Shown here: positions 59,401 to 64,000 of the stretch, piece after piece
How positions within the stretch are numbered: the first letter of the stretch is position 1
Layout of the letters: every line of letters starts with the position of its first letter
Origin: Brachionus plicatilis
Lineage: Eukaryota > Rotifera > Eurotatoria > Ploima > Brachionidae
NCBI GenBank assembly: GCA_010279815.1
Contig: QEOQ01000515.1
Span: 355,860 to 419,859 of the forward strand
DNA length: 64,000 bases
Direction of reading: 5' to 3'
Program-made: the position numbers and the translations under genes
Notes under the pieces: model-generated
Seen by the model: the letters and a program-made list of their open reading frames with translations, nothing else
Told to the model about the DNA's origin: nothing
The model's database searches: none

Positions 59401-62400
59401 ATTCTGCACATATTTCTTGACTTTTTCACAATACTGTTTATTTTTTAGTATTTTTGAGTAAATAGATTGTAATTTAAATTATATTTTAGACCCTTTGCCA
59501 AGTACACAATGTTGCTTGATTTTTTGCTGAGTAAAAAAGACGATTTGTGTGCACAGTCAAAGATACATATAGATGACTATTTGACCGAGCCATCTACCAA
59601 CAAGGCACTAAAGAAAAAAATTTCTTTTGACTTAAGCTATGAGACATCTGAGAACTGCAAACAGCAGCAGGATCTAGACTCGGACATTTACTCGTTTCCG
59701 AATACTTCATGTAATGTAATCAACCACCCGCTGAATCAATCGACTGCCAGTGATTACATACGAAGTATACTCAAAACAGGAGAGTTCGCTCTGAACAAGT
59801 TCAATCTCACAGAAAATGACTTCTCTTATTCAAAGTAAATAATTTTTAATTTTACTTTTAAGGATTTTTTAATTTCTTTACTCAAGATTTTGTTAATTAT
59901 TGATTCAATTAAAAACTTTTATAAAACTTACGAATATTTAACCTTTAATTGAATTTTAGGTATTATTTGTGATACTTTTTTTAAAATTATTATGACTGAC
60001 TTAATATTTAAAAAAAGATAATTCTTGAATTGATTAACTTATCTTTAGATATTATAAAATAAAGTAAAACTTAATGATTTAGTTAGTTTTTGGCTAAAGC
60101 TTAAAAAGTTAAACAAATAAAAGCTTAAAGAAATTAATTTATAAGTAATTCTGAGGTTTTGTATTATTTAATTCTCAATTTTACTAAAGTTCAGAAAATA
60201 AAATTATAATTTAAAAAATTTAATTTTACAGTTTATTACGTATAATTACTTTCAAAAAACTACGAATTTACAAATTTTATTTAACATTAAATTTACAAAT
60301 TTTTACGTAAGAACTTGTAAAACCAAAAAGGGCCACAAAAAGATCATTTCTTTTGGTTTTTTAGTAAAAATTTCAAAATATTCTTATTTCTTTAATTTTA
60401 ATTATTTTGTTTTTTTTTAATTTTTTATTAATGGCCAGGCAGTTTTGTGAAATTCATTACAAAATAATTTAATATTGAATAACTTATTTGTATTATTCAA
60501 AATTATTAAACATCCATAATTGTATCACTAATCAGAGAATGCTCAACTTTTAAAATTTAACAGAAATTACACTTAAAAATATTTGAGCAGAGTGCAGAAA
60601 TTTTGCAGAATTTAAAAAGTGATACAACTTTGTATGTTGCATCATCTTGCATTCACAGAACAAATTTTTAATTAAAAAAAGTCACAAAATTTTTGTCATT
60701 TTGTTCTGTTCTTTTTTTTTTAAACAAAAATTAAAAAAAATTAAAATCAGAATTAAAAAAAAGAAATTTAAAAAATTTTACTGTTTTGACGTTTTTTTTA
60801 ATTTTTTTTCAATTTTTAAACAAATTTTATTATAAAAACAGAGAAACAAAAAAATATCTTTGTGTTGAATGAAATGAAAGAATTTGTGAGAAAGAGAAAT
60901 ATTCAAAATGATGAGGAAGCAGTTGAGGCAATTGTAGTGTTTCAAGGAAAAATACTCCAGCTAAATGTCAAGCATACATTAATCATTTAAAAAAAAAGTA
61001 TTTTTTTTTTCAAATATGATAATAAGAATAAAGTAATAATAAAACGCACTAGGGTTAGAAAAGATGNNNNNNNNNNNNNNNNNNNNNNNNNNNNNNNNNN
61101 NNNNNNNNNNNNNNNNNNNNNNNNNNNNNNNNNNNNNNNNNNNNNNNNNNNNNNNNNNNNNNNNNNNNNNNNNNNNNNNNNNNNNNNNNNNNNNNNNNNN
61201 NNNNNNNNNNNNNNNNNNNNNNNNNNNNNNNNNNNNNNNNNNNNNNNNNNNNNNNNNNNNNNNNNNNNNNNNNNNNNNNNNNNNNNNNNNNNNNNNNNNN
61301 NNNNNNNNNNNNNNNNNNNNNNNNNNNNNNNNNNNNNNNNNNNNNNNNNNNNNNNNNNNNNNNNNNNNNNNNNNNNNNNNNNNNNNNNNNNNNNNNNNNN
61401 NNNNNNNNNNNNNNNNNNNNNNNNNNNNNNNNNNNNNNNNNNNNNNNNNNNNNNNNNNNNNNNNNNNNNNNNNNNNNNNNNNNNNNNNNNNNNNNNNNNN
61501 NNNNNNNNNNNNNNNNNNNNNNNNNNNNNNNNNNNNNNNNNNNNNNNNNNNNNNNNNNNNNNNNNNNNNNNNNNNNNNNNNNNNNNNNNNNNNNNNNNNN
61601 NNNNNNNNNNNNNNNNNNNNNNNNNNNNNNNNNNNNNNNNNNNNNNNNNNNNNNNNNNNNNNNNNNNNNNNNNNNNNNNNTTAAAAAATTTTACCATTTT
61701 TAACAAGTAAAAAAGTCAAAATTTTCGTAAATTTTAGTAAGTTTACGCAAAATCCACGTGTCAAATCAGTACTGTAATTAAATATTCTTTTAAAAAAAGA
61801 AACCAAGCATAAAAATCAAAAATTTTTGATTATTCAAAAAAATAAATTTCTTAAAAATAAAGATTTAAGATTTTTTTAAATAAAATGAAATAAAAAATTG
61901 TCTTAATTAAATACTACAATAAAAGTCCATTAAAAAAATTATTTTTTGTTTATCAAAGATTATTTATTAAAGAACTGAATTGAAAAAGGGTATCTTTATC
62001 AAAATATTTAAAAAAAAACTATTCAAATACAATTAAAACTTGAATTATAATTTTTTTTTTTAAATATGCAAAAAATTGTGACAAAATTTTATTCATTTCT
62101 TTCTTCGCAATTGATCATCTTAACTAAAATTTCTTATATTAAATTAAAAAAATAAATAAACTTGGTTAGGAAAAAAAATAATTTTTTTAAAATTTATTTT
62201 CCAAAGTAAACTGGGAATTTACGTGTCCGATTTGACCGACGAGTCGGTTCGTAGCTGGCTCCAAGATGTCAATCAGTGTCCGTCCTCTCTCAACCTAGCG
62301 CTAAACTTAATAATGTCCTATGAATTGAACAATGAACAAAAAGATAGATTCAAAAAGTCGGTGATCAGGAACAATTTGAGCCACAGTCCCAACGAAACAA

Positions 62401-62918
62401 TGTACTCAAACGAAATTTATTTGCCCAATTTGCTAAGTCAAATTTTTTACACAGAATGGACAGAGAAGATTTACAGTTGGCAAATAAGAGTCAGAATAAT
62501 AGAGCTAAAGCTTTTGCACGGTCAGGAAGAAACAGTGTATTGTATCGTTCAAATTGGTGACCAAAAATTTCGCACCAACGATAAAAGCATTTCCAATTTG
62601 CACTACACTGACGACGATGAGACTTTTATAGCAAGAATTGAATGCAAACAATATCAAAAAGCGTTCAATTACAAAATTTCTGTATCAGTTTATTTTAAAA
62701 AATTTCTTTATTCGGATCAATTTGTGGGAAAGTTTGAGGTTGATTTTGGTACTATATACCGTTTGCCTGGCCATGAAGCGCACCATAAATGGGGAGAGCT
62801 ATTCTACATTAATGACAAAGTTGACTCGGCAGACGAAGGCATATTCAACTCGGAAATGGTTTCAAGAGGCTTTGTAAAATTCGATGTCATCCTACAATCA
62901 AAAGGTGATAAAGCAAAG
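56463..62918 (+). CDS. Ferlin family protein, N-terminal part (continues past window)
   Basis: Exons 56463-56779, 59490-59834 and 62207-62918 join in phase to 458 residues, and a donor (AAAG|GTTGGT) follows. Residues 1-150 match the ferlin C2A domain: MSLTIRIRSLYQENSIS, then GDRLEIFCFKSNKF across the first junction into PFAKYTMLLDFLL. Residues 311-455 match C2B: WQIRVRIIELKLL, then VGKFEVDFGTIYRLPGHEAH, HKW and GFVKFDVIL. Ferlins are tail-anchored multi-C2 proteins for calcium-triggered membrane fusion and repair. Acidic calcium-binding loops are not evident in C2B (EET where NxDP is usual). The HHKW stretch is otoferlin-like. Intron 2 contains the assembly gap, so an additional exon there cannot be excluded. 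Confidence 0.85.
58578..59110 (-). pseudogene. FLYWCH/MULE-type zinc-finger pseudogene in ferlin intron 1
   Basis: Reading leftwards, one frame gives SSSASILENNFNDTSNEADD and on to a TGA near 58922. A second frame gives CGSLNEFKRLVKNLHFDKI and stops near 58857. A third frame gives a cysteine-rich stretch after one stop: NCNFNKKGCKKSIYFKVKK, then VYVSDNQHPGD, resembling a FLYWCH finger (C...C...H.H). It ends with CEKCGAKMTKRRY and a TGA. The terminal CEKCG tail resembles that of the zinc-finger ORF at 9.9 kb. It has multiple frameshifts and stops, so it is inactive. Confidence 0.55.
60856..60990 (+). pseudogene. Tc1-type transposase C-terminal remnant in ferlin intron 2
   Basis: The frame reads NEMKEFVRKRNIQNDEEAVE then AIVVFQGKILQLN and ends in TAA. 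It aligns by eye with the C-terminus of the transposase at 46.4 kb (NELKKFI...EGKNEDEVIETI). A terminus-like ACTAGGGTTAGAAAAG follows directly before the assembly gap, and a Tc1-type end (CGTGTCAAATCAGTACTG then TA) lies at 61757-61776 beyond it. The gap therefore probably falls inside the element or in a nested copy. Confidence 0.5.
61067..61680. other. Assembly gap (614 N)
   Basis: A run of N. The flanks are repeat-derived, which explains the failure to assemble. Apparent reading frames through it are meaningless. Confidence 1.
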
Positions 62919-63692
62919 GTTGGTTTTATATTTATTTTTTTAAGGGTCTACCTAGTACCCACAGTTAAATCACTGTTACCCACAACCAAAAATTTTTCAC
63001 CACAGAAATTCATTTAGCTCTCTCAAAAATTTTTTAACACAAAAAAAAAAAATTTTTTTTTTTAAAAAAACTTTTCACCATAACATAACTTTTAATGATT
63101 TCAAAAAATTTTAAACACAGTTTTTTTTTTTCAATTTTATCTAAATATGCTAATTCATTCAAATTAAAATGCCGATGATTTTACGAAATAAAAAAAAAAC
63201 CTCGGATTTGTTTGAGATAAATAGATCTCAAAAAACAAAGCGAAGAAAATGCAACTTGGGTAATCCCGATCTGTCATAATCAAAGGTAGACCAAAAATAG
63301 CGGGTAAATGGTTAGCCAAATTTAAACAGATTTATTAATAATTACTTTAAAACTTTATTTTTTTAATAAATTTTTTTTATCAAAATCTGTGTTTAAAAGT
63401 CATATAAAAAATAAATATAATGATATTTTAATTTCCTGTTAGGCACAGAAAAATTTTGTTTAACAGTGATCTGTGTTAAAAACGTTCTAAACTGTGGGTT
63501 ACAGTGTTTTATCTGTGGGTTACCAATTAACTCTTTTTTTAAAGTACTTAAAAGTTTAGTGTCAAATTATTCACTAGTTTTGGGTGAGAGATTTTAATAT
63601 TTTTTTAAGGGAAAAAATACTATCTATTTATTTACTAAGTTGATAAAAACTAAGAATGCACATATAAAAATTACCTTATTCAGTATGAAGCA
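62919..63692. other. Ferlin intron 3 (start)
   Basis: Begins with the GTTGGT donor. Contains AT-rich DNA with two copies of a CCCACAG/CTGTGGGTTA word at about 62955-62985 and 63490-63525 in opposite orientation, perhaps ends of another small element. No exon is seen before the window ends. Confidence 0.4.
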
Positions 63693-64000
63693 CAGAGTTG
63701 CATAAAAGTCACAAGTCTCAAGTCAAGTCCAAGTCCGGACTTTTTTTTTCAAAAGTCCGACCAAAGACTTTAAATTTTTTAATTTTCATTCAAAAATCCA
63801 AGTCCAGGCTTTAAAATTTTGAATACTGAAAAAGAAATTTATGCTAAAATTGCCACAAAATTCTGATATAAGGCAAATCTATTGCATTTTAAACCCAAAG
63901 GGTTAATAAATTATAAATTTTTTGATATGAAGCCTGATCTAGGAGATTATAAAAAAATTCCGGACTTGGACTTTTTTTAATGACTTGGACCTTTTTTTGA
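63693..64000. mobile_element. hAT-type MITE copy, cut by the window edge
   Basis: It begins CAGAGTTGCATAAAAGTCAC, followed by AAGTCTCAAGTCAAGTCC. It keeps the GTCCAAG/CTTGGAC-type words of the element at 12837-13173. The inverted right end would lie beyond 64000. Confidence 0.6.

Noticed and set aside
60987..61706. Long frames across 61.0-61.7 kb
   Set aside because: They consist of the N run of the assembly gap.
1..64000. tRNA, rRNA, CRISPR arrays or bacterial-type operons
   Set aside because: No cloverleaf, rRNA-like stretch or regularly spaced short repeats were found. Spliced animal genes make bacterial features implausible.

Overview
The window is AT-rich DNA (roughly three quarters A+T) from a small-genome invertebrate animal. 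Genes have spliceosomal introns: many are 45-60 bp, and a few are several kb long and packed with transposons. The gene set (ferlin, DEG/ENaC channel, UNC93-like transporter, mitochondrial trifunctional-protein beta subunit, chitin-deacetylase-like protein, Roco/TIR protein) is metazoan. The base composition, short introns and element mix would suit a monogonont rotifer such as Brachionus, but that assignment is inference.

Layout. 1-8.3 kb: mostly repeats. It holds tandemly repeated 3' ends of a LINE with C-runs, a 203-bp tandem repeat, a short TA-flanked hairpin element and a broken LINE reverse transcriptase (RT), plus two weak candidate exons. 8.3-20.5 kb (minus strand): the most interesting locus. 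Eight exons can be joined with every phase consistent into one 1352-residue protein with the order Neuralized (NHR) - ROC - COR - Death - TIR. Its ROC domain has lost the nucleotide-binding motifs, one intron is GC-AG, and the protein ends in a CaaX-like tetrapeptide. Its introns hold a LINE fragment, a foldback element carrying a zinc-finger ORF, a hAT-type MITE with a perfect 8-bp target-site duplication, and another MITE 19 bp from a splice site.

21.3-36.2 kb: a tandem duplication carrying two apparently identical five-exon UNC93-like transporter genes (458 residues each, minus strand). Two degenerate LINE assemblies separate them. 37.4-39.9 kb: HADHB, the mitochondrial 3-ketoacyl-CoA thiolase, in three exons (465 residues). 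40.8-55.0 kb: a 2.5-kb inverted duplication with a 9.1-kb spacer. Each arm carries a single-exon DEG/ENaC channel gene (497 residues) and a GC-rich repeat with terminal direct repeats. The spacer holds a Tc1/mariner element with very long terminal inverted repeats and an intron in its transposase remnant, a small two-exon zinc-finger-like gene end, and a membrane-anchored, apparently catalytically dead CE4 polysaccharide deacetylase.

56.5-64.0 kb: the first three exons of a ferlin (C2A and C2B), continuing beyond the window. Its introns hold a FLYWCH/MULE-like pseudogene, a Tc1 remnant and a 614-base assembly gap.

The genes do not form one pathway. The shared theme is structural: local duplication (tandem and inverted) and dense small DNA transposons around intact genes. 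No tRNA, rRNA or CRISPR array was found. Exon joins were made by hand from splice sites, reading phase and family similarity, and have not been checked against transcripts.
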